A stretch of DNA of 64,000 nucleotides from NCBI GenBank assembly GCA_964017045.1, contig OZ024808.1, positions 15,561,784 through 15,625,783 of the forward strand. The letters run 5' to 3'. Positions 1 to 11,792 of the stretch are shown in pieces. Within the stretch, counting starts at the first letter, position 1. Every line of letters starts with the position of its first letter. The DNA comes from Omphiscola glabra (Eukaryota > Mollusca > Gastropoda > Lymnaeidae). A program made the translations under genes and the position numbers. The notes beneath the pieces are model-generated. The model worked only from the letters and a program-made list of their open reading frames with translations, made no database searches and was not told the origin of the DNA.

Positions 1-3000
1 TACACCTCAAACGGGGAATGTTTAGGAACTGAAGAAATCACATACAAGGACAGGGGTCAACTTCTTTCAACAATCCTCAGTGACCTGCTCAACCCTGTTG
101 AGTTCATGAGCCAGGCACTTCAGCTTAATCAAGTGTCCCCAGAAATGATTGATGCGAAGCTGGCCTTTTGGTTTAGATACAAAGATGGTGACACTGCAAG
201 GACTGAGTCGCAGAGAATCATGAATCAGTGGGTGAAAGTTATCAAGTGCACCAAAGGTATTAGCCCATGAAAAGACATTCGCACATTAAATGGCAGTTTT
301 ATCATAAATGTTTTTATACAAATTTGCTTTCACTTCCAAAGCAAAAAAAAGAACGGTAAATGCGAAGAGATAGCACCGCGTTTTTTACCATGGCCGCCAA
401 CTTGATTGCAGTGACCCGTAAAATTAAGAATAAAACGTTTAAAAATAATGAAAAAATTTCCTAAATGTATCCCTAAACCTAACCTGAACCCTAAATCTAT
501 CCTTAAACCTAACCTGAACCCTAAATGTTTTGCAAACGAAGTCACGGTGCTATCTCTTCACATTAGCGAAAAGGACTTTTGGTTGTAACTTTTTTTGTAA
601 TTTTGGTTTGTCTATGTGTAAAAGAAAGGGTGGTTTTGCAAAGGGTGGTTAGTGTTGTTAAGAACAGGACAGTAGTTCTTTGAAGATTTGGCAAAATATA
701 TATTTGTATTAGGTTAATGTGAAATGAATAATATTAAGTGACTCTAAACTATCTCCTAATATTTTGCTTTCATAAACCCACTTACCACATTTTCGTTCTT
801 GTCCTGTCAAAAAATTGGGGTTTATGGTAACCTTTTTTTTGTAATAAGGCATGTTAAATGGGATAGGCTTAATTAATTTTTAGATGTTACCAAAGCATTT
901 TTCTCTTCTCTCTTTCCATGTCGAAATATATATATATATATCAACAGGCTCAGTGACCAGTTCTTGCCAGGAGCTTCCAACTCTTCTGCATTTGTCTGCC
1001 AAATACAACCTGAGTTTGTTGGCTGAGAGTCTGCTCACACACCCCTGGGCAGCGTTGGCTTTAAAAATGCAGAACAAAGATGGCCTCCGGCCTGACCAAC
1101 TGGCACTCAAGTACCATCACAACAGCCTCTCAGAGTTTCTGGCTGCTGAAAATGAAGTAAGTGCAAAACAATCTGTGTTAATTCAAAATTTATTTTATAG
1201 TTTCTAATATAAAAACATCATTTCAATTTGTAACAAAATTATTTGTATGGATTGCTATTTAAAATGAACTTAATTTATTAGAAAGTAAATAATTATTACA
1301 ACTGAATACATAAAATTAAATAATTTTTAAATTTTGTTTGCTATTTTTATTTTAGGCTGATAATTCGTCATCATGTAAGTAAAATTGTTTTCTGGTTTGG
1401 CCTAAACATGTTGAGATTATATTCAGTGGCATCACCAGAGTTAAAGTATTTAAAATATTTCACTAAGTATTCAAAAAGGCAGTGTCTAATATGAGAAAAA
1501 GTATTTAGATTTTGTACTGGTGAAAAGATTGTATTTGTGAATGATTGTATATAATTCTGTTCTAAAATTATTTCATGAAAAAAATTTGATCTAAAAAAAT
1601 TTTCACAGTTTTATTTGTTTACAAATTTACAATGTAACATGACATAAAGTTATTTCCATATTTTCCAGGTGATGACGAGGACATCTATGTACATCCAGAC
1701 TACTGTACACCTGGAGGACTTTTAACACCAAATGAAGGAGATGCAATATTCTATTTCGACTTTGACTTTGGTAGGAACATCCTAGATTTTCATTACTAAA
1801 ACTGCGCTATGATTGAATTAATTACATACTTCAATTTAAGTTTTACCATAATTATTTTTGTGGATATCTTAATCAAGTTTCAATCTTAATTTTCTTGAAT
1901 TTCTATTTAAACTTTCAAAGATACCAGAAGGTTCAGAAAGAATTCTTCAAGTAGTTCAAAAGATGAAAACAACAGCAATTCTGTAAGTAAATTAATAAAT
2001 TTATGTTAATTCTCTAAACCAGTGAATTATTTTGAATGAAGATGTGATGATGATAAAACTATATATAGTGGCACATAGTTTTCAATTAATTAAATTTTAT
2101 TTTCAGCTGCCACAATCATGATTGAATATCATTATTTTCCTTCTTTTTTTTAAATTTAGAGTAAGCCCAGTCCAACCTGCCCTCCTGTTTGCACCCCCAG
2201 AAGAAAACCTCCACCAGTTCCCTATGTTAACACATCTCCTCATTCATCACAACGTCCGTGTTCTAAAAACGCTGCAGAGACCTCACTCACAGAAAAGCCA
2301 GTACCAATGCTTTCCAAAGCAACCATTCATGGCCGACATCACAGTTTAGATTCTGCTGACACCCAAGGTAAAGAAGGATCAACACGATCATTTGAATCTG
2401 TGGTGCAGCAACCACGCCCTAAACCACGGCAAAGTGTTTCTGATAAAGTGACAAAGTCCTCAAGATCTTCTGGTGAATCATCAGCTGGCCGACCAGCCAC
2501 GCCTCCAAGACCACCCCAACCTTTAAAAGTATTTGTTAGTCCAGAAAGCAACCAGAATGATCCACCCAAGTGCACGGTTGTCAGTCATCAAAGCAGCGGT
2601 GACTATATACTTATGCAACGTTTAAGGCCAAACTTCTTGATGCCACATCCTAGAGTACGTCGATCTAGTGTATCCCTAACACTGCAGCAAAGTCATTCCC
2701 AAAAAGCATCACCTCTCAAAAGCAGTTTATCACTTTCTGGGCTCAATGAGAGAGAAGATGAAATGAGCTTTACTCTGACAACTAGAAGAGCTGCCAAAGA
2801 TCTTGCAATGAGCCCTAAGGCTCCAACGTTCCTCGGAACTATAACACCCTCACATTATGCTTCCAAGCCCAGGCGAAGTCTACCCCAGTCACCCTTAGCT
2901 TCTCCTGCTTCTCCATCCCCACCACCACTACCTGCGACCCCACCTCCCCGCCATGCCAACTTACCACCAATATCCTATCCACAACAACCCCTAAATTCAA

Positions 3001-6000
3001 ATCATAAACAGACAGGTCAGTCAAATCCTATGGGATATTCTCAGGGGCCAGCACATCCACAGCCACATGTTGTTTATTTGACCAAAAGATGTCCCAGCTC
3101 AAGAAAATTTGCAGACCTCGGTGAAGCTACTGGTGGACATGACGATTTGTCACCTGATTTCTCCCAGCCAATCGATGTGCATTTTGATGATGTCCCAACC
3201 GCAAGAGCTCTCCCTTGTGGTACGTCACGACTTTGAATTTCTAAAAAAAATGTATTTTAGGTTATAAAATACTATAGTCTTAAAATAGTATTAAAAAGTA
3301 TTTCCTCACTAATTTAAATAATTCATAAAAGTCAAGATTTGGGATAGGGCTTTGGGTTCAGAGTTCTAACGGTATCTAAATTGCTGTTCACTTCTCTTCT
3401 AATTACTTATAAGTCAAAATGAAATGGCTCGGTGATGGTCTGTGGGGTAGAAGCTTCAAACTGTTCAGGGATCTGCTTAAGGCACATTTATATGTCTCAC
3501 TAAATAAAACACAAATTATGATTAAAACATTGCATACTAAATTTCAGTCTTTAATTGGACCCTGAAGCCAAATTTAAGTCTAATTTAAATACTGTGCAAT
3601 TTGTTTTTGCAATAATACAACAATCAAATAAGAATACTTTTTTTTTTTTTAAATCCATAAACTTGCAGTTAATTTGACTAAGCAAATGTTATTAAAACAA
3701 TCAATTTGTATTTTGTGTTCATAGATTATATCACACCAATTGATGATGAAGAATCCATATATGAAGACCTGGACAGCCGGTGGGAGGTAAATTGTACATT
3801 TGCTTTGAATGCCTTGTTAGCCCTTAAGCAGTTATTAAATTAAGAACATATTCTTATGGGTTTCATGAACCTAAAATGTATGTTTTCAAAGTTAAATTCA
3901 ATCAGCTACAACAAACTTGACACAACTTATTCCGGCCATCCCAGCAAACAATTATCTCACCCCACAGAAGCCAGGCCGATCAATTGGAGCCAAACAGTCA
4001 CTTAACACTGACTTAACATCTGAGTTTATTGATGCAGCAACGTACCTAACCAGAACCAGAACTTATGCTTGACACTAAGGCTAATTTTAAATAAATGTAA
4101 GGGGGGAATAAGTCAGTTCTGTAGGGCACTTCCGTCTTAGAACAAGCTCACAATGGACAAACATTCCACAGTAGGTGCATTTACTCGTGGACTTTTGCAA
4201 GGCTCTTTTGTTTTCATGGGGTTCAACACTATTTGTCCACACTGGATGACAACAAGTAGGCATACTACAAACATCAGACTAAAACACTAATGCTCTTTAT
4301 TTACATGGCTGTACTAGATAAAAAGGACGCTAAATTTCCATTAAAATCCTAGGTAAATTCGCACCAGAAGTACCTCGCATTTTACTATGGCCGCCATCTT
4401 GGTTGCCTAGACCCGCGAACTTTTACGTGTTCACGGGTCGGGGCAACCAAGATGGTGGCAGGGGAAAAATAAAATAATTTATATTTTTGCTAAAATTACG
4501 AATAAAAAATTTAAAAAAATGACCTAAATCTATCTCTCACCCTAACCTGAACCCTAAATCTATACCTAAACCTAACCTGAACCCTAAATCTATCCCTCAC
4601 CCTAACCTGAACCCTAAATCTATCCCTCACCCTAACCTGAACCCTAAATCTATCCCTCACCCTAACCTGAACACTAAATCTGTCCCTCACCCTAACCTGA
4701 ACCCTAAATTTATCACTCACCCTAACCTGAACCCTAAAGAGGGTTTTGACCCTTTGGAATCAGCGTTTTCACCCTCTCCCTAACCTAAAAATTAGGAAAA
4801 TGAAAAAAAAAACAAAGAAAAATGGCCAAAATTAATTATAAAATAAAGAAATAATGAAAACCCAACGTACAGTTTCATGGAATACACTTTTACACACTTT
4901 ATTTCAGTTTCCATCGACAATAATATCCAAAAATTAATGAAACACATTCTGGTCATCATCCAAATTCATTTCATGGCAGAGCACATTAACATATTGATAA
5001 GCCAACCAATGAAAATTTTAAAATTATAATTAATAAACCAATAAAACATGCCACCGTCATATTAATGAAAATGTAACTCTATAAAAAATTAAATAAAGGG
5101 AAGTGACTCCCAATAAACACGCACATGAAGTCAAGGTACTCCTTGTATGAAATAGCCAAATCCTGCTCTACATTGACACTAATGCTCTTTTGACACACTG
5201 GCTACCACCAGCAAACTAGAACTCACATAGCACTTCAATAACTCCAGGGCTCCCAACATAACTATCTTGGCACTCTTGTTCAAACAGCCTTTCAAAACAT
5301 CACTTGTTTATTGACCATCCATAACTCAAACCAATCACAACTAGCCCTCACAAAACTATTCACCAACTTATTATCAACAACTATTCCGCTCTAATGAAAA
5401 TTGGTAAATATGGCATGGTGTTTCTTTAGTAATAGTGAACTGAAATAACGTCCATACTAGAAATTTAAGTCAAATTTTGAAAGAAAAAAATAATATATAA
5501 ACCAAATTAAAATAGTATTTCACAATTAAAATTATCAAACTTGTATCCTGAATATTTTTCATGATTTTTAGATGGCACATGAAGGAGATGTTTCTTTTAT
5601 AAGAGCCAAATCTACAAGAGGGAGACAGGTAAGTGGGCACATAAAGACAAAGGTGCTTTTACCACGTTTTTAGAATTTAAAAACTGTTTTTTGTTGACAA
5701 TTTATGCCAAAAACATTGAACCTTGTATTTTTATGATTCTATAACTTTTTAATTTATTAAAATAGCAAGTATTTCATTTCCAATAAGTGCTTATATGTCT
5801 TTTATCTTAACTCTACAACTTATGTCTTTTATCTTAACTCTACAACTTATGTCTTTCATCTTAACTCTACAACTTATGTCTTTCATCTTAACTCTACAAC
5901 TTATGTCTTTCATCTTAACTCTACAACTTATGTCTTTTATCTTAACTCTACAACTTATGTCTTTTATCTTAACTCTACAACTTATGTCTTTTATCTTAAC

Positions 6001-7650
6001 TCTACAACTTATGTCTTTCATCTTAACTCTACAACTTATGTCTTTCATCTTAACTCTACAACTTATGTCTTTCATCTTAACTCTACAACTTATGTCTTTC
6101 ATCTTAACTCTACAACTTATGTCTTTTATCTTAACTCTACAACTTATGTCTTTTATCTTAACTCTACAACTTATGTCTTTCATCTTAACTCTACAACTTA
6201 TGTCTTTCATCTTAACTCTACAACTTATGTCTTTCATCTTAACTCTACAACTTATGTCTTTCATCTTAACTCTACAACTTATGTCTTTCATCTTAACTCT
6301 ACAACTTATGTCTTTTATCTTAACTCTACAACTTATGTCTTTTATCTTAACTCTACAACTTATGTCTTTCATCTTAACTCTACAACTTATGTCTTTTATC
6401 TTAACTCTACAACTTATGTCTTTCATCTTAACTCTACAACTTATGTCTTTCATCTTAACTCTACAACTTATGTCTTTATCTTAACTCTACAACTTATGTC
6501 TTTTATCTTAACTCTACAACTTATGTCTTTTATCTTAACTCTACAACTTATGTCTTTCATCTTAACTCTACAACTTATGTCTTTCATCTTAACTCTACAA
6601 CTTATGTCTTTCATCTTAACTCTACAACTTATGTCTTTTATCTTAACTCTACAACTTATGTCTTTTATCTTAACTCTACAACTTATGTCTTTTATCTTAA
6701 CTCTACAACTTATGTCTTTCATCTTAACTCTACAACTTATGTCTTTCATCTTAACTCTACAACTTATGTCTTTCATCTTAACTCTACAACTTATGTCTTT
6801 CATCTTAACTCTACAACTTATGTCTTTCATCTTAACTCTACAACTTATGTCTTTTATCTTAACTCTACAACTTATGTCTTTTATCTTAACTCTACAACTT
6901 ATGTCTTTCATCTTAACTCTACAACTTATGTCTTTTATCTTAACTCTACAACTTATGTCTTTCATCTTAACTCTACAACTTATGTCTTTCATCTTAACTC
7001 TACAACTTATGTCTTTATCTTAACTCTACAACTTATGTCTTTTATCTTAACTCTACAACTTATGTCTTTTATCTTAACTCTACAACTTATGTCTTTCATC
7101 TTAACTCTACAACTTATGTCTTTCATCTTAACTCTACAACTTATGTCTTTCATCTTAACTCTACAACTTATGTCTTTTATCTTAACTCTACAACTTATGT
7201 CTTTTATCTTAACTCTACAACTTATGTCTTTTATCTTAACTCTACAACTTATGTCTTTCATCTTAACTCTACAACTTATGTCTTTTATCTTAACTCTACA
7301 ACTTATGTCTTTCATCTTTCATGATACTTAACCTTCTTTAATTTTTTCCCCAGTCCTTCCGCAAAGTCATTGTGGTAGAGAAGTCAACCCTTGAGGACCC
7401 CCCATCCCTTGCAACTTCACTAACTACACCATCTTCTCCAACCTCACCAAAATCTCCCCTCTCTCCACATTTTTTTCCTTTGACCAAATCATTATCTACC
7501 ATGTCACTGTCATCTCATGAGAGCCAGCCAAAATCGCCATCTCTATTTGCTACCCTTACATCCAAGTTTTCAAGTAAAAAAAAGCAGAGCAAGGCCACTA
7601 AGGAACAGGCCACAAACATACAAGGACGTGATGCAATGCAATCAAATTGA
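1..7650 (+). CDS. BCAP/PIK3AP1-BANK1-like adaptor (DBB + ankyrin), 5' partial
   Basis: Nine exons join in frame: 1-256, 948-1156, 1356-1374, 1669-1770, 1921-1982, 2160-3219, 3725-3786, 5572-5628 and 7354-7650 (2,124 nt, 707 residues plus stop), all with GT-AG introns. Exon 1 reads like the end of a DBB domain (LLNPVEFMSQAL). Exon 2 is an ankyrin-like segment (ELPTLLHLSAKYNLSLLAE). The long sixth exon is proline- and serine-rich and carries a YILM tyrosine motif at 2604-2615, which fits the YxxM consensus for PI3K p85 SH2 binding. Other tyrosines sit in acidic contexts (YVHPDY, DYITP, YEDLD). In vertebrates BCAP and BANK1 are cytoplasmic adaptors linking receptors to PI3K and Src kinases, and fly Dof/stumps is the FGFR equivalent. 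Which of these the snail gene corresponds to cannot be settled here. The 5' end lies outside the window. Confidence 0.85.
355..566. mobile_element. MITE-like element with imperfect inverted ends and internal tandem repeat
   Basis: Near-inverted ends (GAAGAGATAGCACCGCG at about 364-380, reverse complement of CACGGTGCTATCTCTTC at about 543-559) flank about 200 bp. Inside are two to three copies of a CCTAACCTGAACCCTAAAT-type repeat. It lies in the intron between exons 1 and 2 of the adaptor gene. A related element at about 4355-4740 shares the ATGGCCGCCA block and the internal repeat, so this is a dispersed family. Confidence 0.5.
4355..4740. mobile_element. Second member of the MITE family, expanded internal minisatellite
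   Basis: It shares with 355-566 the block around TTTACTATGGCCGCCATC, a GACCCG segment, an AT-rich stretch and then the same CCTAACCTGAACCCTAAATC unit. Here about six copies with a period near 36 bp run over 4530-4735. An internal hairpin pairs CAACCAAGATGGTGGC near 4443 with GCCGCCATCTTGGTTG near 4390. It sits in the seventh intron of the adaptor gene. The open frame of RVQVRVRDRF repeats on the minus strand is a by-product of the repeat. Confidence 0.5.
5789..7319 (+). repeat. 27-bp minisatellite in the last intron of the adaptor gene
   Basis: About 56 tandem copies of a 27-bp unit containing TCTTAACTCTACAACTTATG. Units differ mainly at one C/T position (TTTTATC or TTTCATC), and two units near 6474 and 7014 lack one T. 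The order of C and T variants recurs between the T-deleted units, so there is a higher-order repeat of roughly 0.5-0.7 kb. Because 27 is divisible by 3, both strands show long open frames (MSFILTLQL and KDISCRVKM repeats) that are not genes. The array ends about 35 nt before the splice acceptor at 7353. Confidence 0.95.
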
Positions 7651-7716
7651 AATGTCTCTTTTGTTTTAAATTTTCTGCCTTTGCCATGAAATCATTACCT
7701 GTAAAGCTATGTAAAG

Positions 7717-7722
7717 AATAAA
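7717..7722 (+). terminator. Poly(A) signal of the BCAP/BANK1-like gene
   Basis: AATAAA lies 67 nt after the stop codon at 7648-7650, the normal place for a short 3' UTR. No competing gene follows on this strand for several kilobases. Confidence 0.55.
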
Positions 7723-7752
7723 ATTTCTTTTGATAGCAGTCAATTCATCAGG

Positions 7753-8173
7753 GAGAAGTACAGTGGAACCCTGATTTTACATGATCATTGGAGTCGATAT
7801 AAAATCAGATATTTTAATGGAATTTTTATTTCATGTAGGTCTACTGAGAAATAAAAATTCTGTTGAAAAAAAAATAAACAAAATTTTGGGAGAGAAGTCA
7901 TGTTATATCAAAGTCCCACTATAGCACCAGCATTATATCTGAAAACATGTTATATCAAAGTCTCACCATAGCACTAGCATTATATATGAAAACATGTTAT
8001 ATCAAAGTCCCACCATAGCACCAGCATTATAGCTGAAAACATGTTATATCAAAGTCTCACCATAGCACTAGCATTATATATGAAAACATGTTATATCAAA
8101 GTCCCACCATAGCACCAGCATTATAGCTGAAAACATGTTATATCAAAGTCCCACTATAGCAGGGCTCCACTGC
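7753..8173. mobile_element. Tigger/pogo-like non-autonomous element with internal 60-bp tandem repeat
   Basis: The left end CAGTGGAACCCTG and the right end CAGGGCTCCACTG form near-inverted termini of the pogo/Tigger type, with a TA just outside the left end. About 7880-8160 holds roughly five copies of a 60-bp unit built around ACATGTTATATCAAAGTC. No coding capacity is visible. It lies immediately downstream of the adaptor gene's poly(A) signal. Confidence 0.45.
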
Positions 8174-11100
8174 AATCTTATGACATCAATTGATTTTTGA
8201 CAAAGTGCCATTTCTTATTCAAGATTTCATCTTTATTTTGAATTGGAAATATTTATTCTTTAGCAGGACAATGTGATTAAAATTTTATTGATGTTGAAAA
8301 GTGTTTTAAAATGTGTGAGGAGCAGTTCATGAGTCATTTTTGTGAGAGAGGTTAGATATTGAAAATTTAATTAGTAATATCCCATTTTTTTAAAATTGTA
8401 ATAATTCATCAAAGGCAGTTGTCTGTTCAAGAAAATTATTTAACCTATGCATAAACATTTGGTAATAAAAGGCAAATGAGAGGAATTTAATTTCGTTCTC
8501 CATGCAATGGTTCCCAAACACATATTAACTGATCATTTACAGAGGTAATTCATGGAAATACTTTAGGAAGAAATAAATGGAGTTTTAATTTTTGTAGTAT
8601 CTAATTTTTATATTTTTGTAGGGCATTCAGAACCTGGCAAGGGGTTATAATATTAAGTATGCTTCTTGCATTTTTTTTGGCCTGACCTTTCAGTATTCAA
8701 AATATCTCATGTGTGAACAAAGTTTAAATTTTACCTTTCATTAAAATTTATTTAGTTATTGGTTGAGATCAGAAATGATTGTTTTAATAGTCCCCAAAAG
8801 TTTGGATAACCTTGGACGGAAAAAATAATTTTTCTAAAATGAATAAAGGCAGCTCATGTTTCTATTTTAGGTGTTATCTGTAATCATGTTAAGCTTTGTA
8901 AATGATGTAAATATAAATTCTTTGTGTGCCTTTGTTTTATCAGTATAATGTACTGATTTCCAAAACCATTCATTTTACACTTCACATGTTTAAAGGTCCT
9001 ATTTTCTCTGGGTTACTGTTTTTCATATAGTAAAGATTTTGTACTCTGCTAAGTTTTGCAGTTAATTATAATATGTCAAAGTCTTATATATCCTTGATAT
9101 TGTGAAATAAAATGCAGTTAATTTTGAAGCAGAGAAGTAGATGAGTGTTTCCCAAACTTTTTAAGTTTGGCGGACCGGTGGACAAATTTCCCACTTCACC
9201 AGGGAACAGTTCCAGATTTATAAATTATTTACTCATGTAGGGCACATTGGCAACATAAGGCTGGCAGACTGCTCTCGGACGTCCATGGACCACCACTTTG
9301 GGAAGCACTAAACAATGTGACTATCTGTGTAGAATAGTAATATGAGAAATAAGCATGACTAAATTTAACTGACCATGACTGGTTGGCAGAGTTAGCAGTA
9401 CCCTTGCTGATAGATGGTGGATTCTATCACTAATAGTTATGCAAACTTAGCACACGTTTGTTTTTTCAACATCTGAAAACTGTAAATAAGATTTGCCTAT
9501 TTTAAAACAATACTTATTTAGAAGGAATATGAACAATTTTTCCACAATAGTTGTCTTTTTTGCTATTTTCTTGTTTATGGCCAGAACAAAACGAAACCAA
9601 AAAAAACAACAACACAAAAAACAAACAAAACATGGGTTGGCTTTGTTCTTGGCATTTTTTAAAATGTTAATCATACATATTATTGAAATTTTACACAAAA
9701 AACCTCAAAACAAAAGTTTGCAACACAATGTTAAGTGCCAGTTTAAGTTCTGTATTTCAAATGTTCATAATACATTATCTAATGTGTAAAGAAAAGAAAA
9801 AAGTCCACCTTAAAACAAATAAAAAATATGAATGCTGTCTAGTAAATTTAATGACATAGAGTTGTCTATCACAGAAAACAGATATAATGAATGCTATTAA
9901 TCCATTTATATTACAGGAAAGTAAAACATACATATTCAAAGTTGTAATTTTATATCAATTTAATTTTTAAAAATGTTTTATTAATAAACTGTCTCAGGGT
10001 TGTATTGATGTCAAAAATGTATTTAAGTTATCCTGATTTTTTAAAGTTTTAACAAATTCTCAGTCTTATTTAAATATTTATAGATATCGATGAAAGCAAG
10101 TGATTTTGAAGAAATTTGTTTTGCTTTTAATATTAGTAAAGCAAAATTTTTAAAAAACTATCAACAATATACAAATATGGGAAATTTACATGTAGTTAAA
10201 TAAGAATTTGAATGTTACAAAGCAAACCAGGATATCTTAACTTCAAAAACAAACAAACTGTATATATAATATTAATAATGCTTTTGAAAGTGTAAATACT
10301 AATGAATAGTCAGCAGTCTTTATATATGTACAAGTAAATTGAAGTAATTGATATTTAGCAGCATTATTTGTTCTTTAAAAAAAATATTTTGAAGTCTCTT
10401 TACATCAGCAGTTTATTCCACGCTTTCATTTTAATGCTTTGTATTTAAAATTGTAAACAAAAATATTAGTCAAGTGCCTGGTGATCAAGTTACAGTTCTA
10501 GAGTAGGGGGAGAAATGGTTCATAAAAATATTGTTATATTCAATTTCTTGTTATTGTATTTTAATAAAACATTAGTAATTATCTAAAATACACAAATGAA
10601 ATTATTTTCCTAAAAATTTATTTTAAAAAAAAAGTAATTATAGCCTTCCAATAAAAAAAATAATTCAAAATATAAATGAAATGTATAAAAATATGTTGTG
10701 AATAGATCTAATACAACATTTTGAAATATTGTATTCATCAATATTTGTTACTTTTGACAAGAATTGGCTTGGGTTAAAAATAATAAACTTTAAAAAACAA
10801 AACTAGCTTGATCACACTTTAGAACTTACCAATGTTGTTGACTTGATTCATGAGTTATTTTCAGAATGGGCATTGCATAAAAATATATATCAAACTTACA
10901 TTTGAACATCCCAATATCAGACCAGTTTACCCTTTTGATTTTGGTGTACTATGATTGATTTTGAGGACTATGATTAATTTTGAGATGTCTTTTATGATTG
11001 TATGCCAAGATGCCTCAGAACGTATGTTTTTTCCAATTAAAAAATAATAATAAAAAAGTAATTTTCGGTTGTTAGTTTTAATTAGCATTTCCACTCTACA

Positions 11101-11570
11101 TCCAGCTGTAAATTTTTACCTTCAGTTCACTTTTTTGACACCAACTGAACTCGATTCCACCAGACACGCGATGCGATTATTTATTGTATACATTATGCAT
11201 GGTGTATTTGTAAAAATTATATACTATATTTGACAATTTTGATACACTATTTCACAATTTTATGAGTTTGGGGATAAACAGGTCTGCAATAGTATATAGT
11301 CATAACGGGTACTAAATCTTTAATTTTGTTTGTATTACAGTTTTTTAATAAAATTGTCATTGTCTTTCAGGTCAACTTAAATTTACATATATACTCATAT
11401 ATTTGATGTAAATGGTGTATAGATTTTAAATTTTTTACATCATCCAAAATAACTCGGGGAAAACCTATTATTGTCTTTCAAACTCAATTTTGCAAAAAAG
11501 ATATCAAATTTGAATGAGAAAAAAAAATATATATTTGTAAACTGAAATATAATTGAATATCTTGCTCAAG
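8174..11570. other. AT-rich intergenic stretch between adaptor gene and AXDND1
   Basis: The two genes converge here. Apart from the short element at 9144-9309 and homopolymer runs, nothing coding was recognised. The open frames on both strands around 9447-9789 are low-complexity lysine/asparagine or phenylalanine strings with no splice or start context, and were not called. Confidence 0.6.
9144..9309. mobile_element. Short hAT-like MITE
   Basis: Terminal inverted sequences AGTGTTTCCCAAACTT and its imperfect complement in AAGTGG/TTTGGGAAGCACT bound 166 bp with no coding content. The ends resemble hAT-superfamily MITEs. A clean 8-bp target duplication is not visible. Confidence 0.4.
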
Positions 11571-11576
11571 TTTATT
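11571..11576 (-). terminator. Candidate poly(A) signal of AXDND1
   Basis: TTTATT on the plus strand reads AATAAA on the minus strand, about 217 nt after the AXDND1 stop. An ATTAAA variant (TTTAAT, about 11754-11759) is nearer the stop, so the true site is uncertain. Confidence 0.35.
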
Positions 11577-11792
11577 TCTCTGACGACTTACAAGTTTGAG
11601 ACAAATATTTTTTAGCTGTATATCTATTTACAAACCAAAAAATACAAATTAAGTACTTTTGTTATACAGTTTGGCTCTCAGATGATATTTTATATTATAT
11701 AAATGATATTATAGCTTCTATATCCAATAAATTACTTTGTTCAGTTGGACTGGTTTAATTCCATTTTTTTGTGTTGTTGCTTTGTTCTCAAG

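Noticed and set aside
4511..4720. Open frame of RVQVRVRDRF repeats on the minus strand
   Set aside because: Product of the MITE's internal minisatellite; no gene context.
4530..4740. Telomere-like CCCTAA motifs
   Set aside because: The unit is about 36 bp with a single AACCCTAAA each; it is a minisatellite in a transposon, not a telomeric array.
5791..7331. Long open frames of MSFILTLQL and KDISCRVKM repeats on both strands
   Set aside because: They are forced by a stop-free 27-bp repeat within an intron; both strands are open and there is no unique coding sequence, start or splice support.
9447..9789. Overlapping 83- and 98-residue open frames
   Set aside because: Low-complexity lysine/asparagine or phenylalanine strings in AT-rich intergenic DNA without any homology signal.
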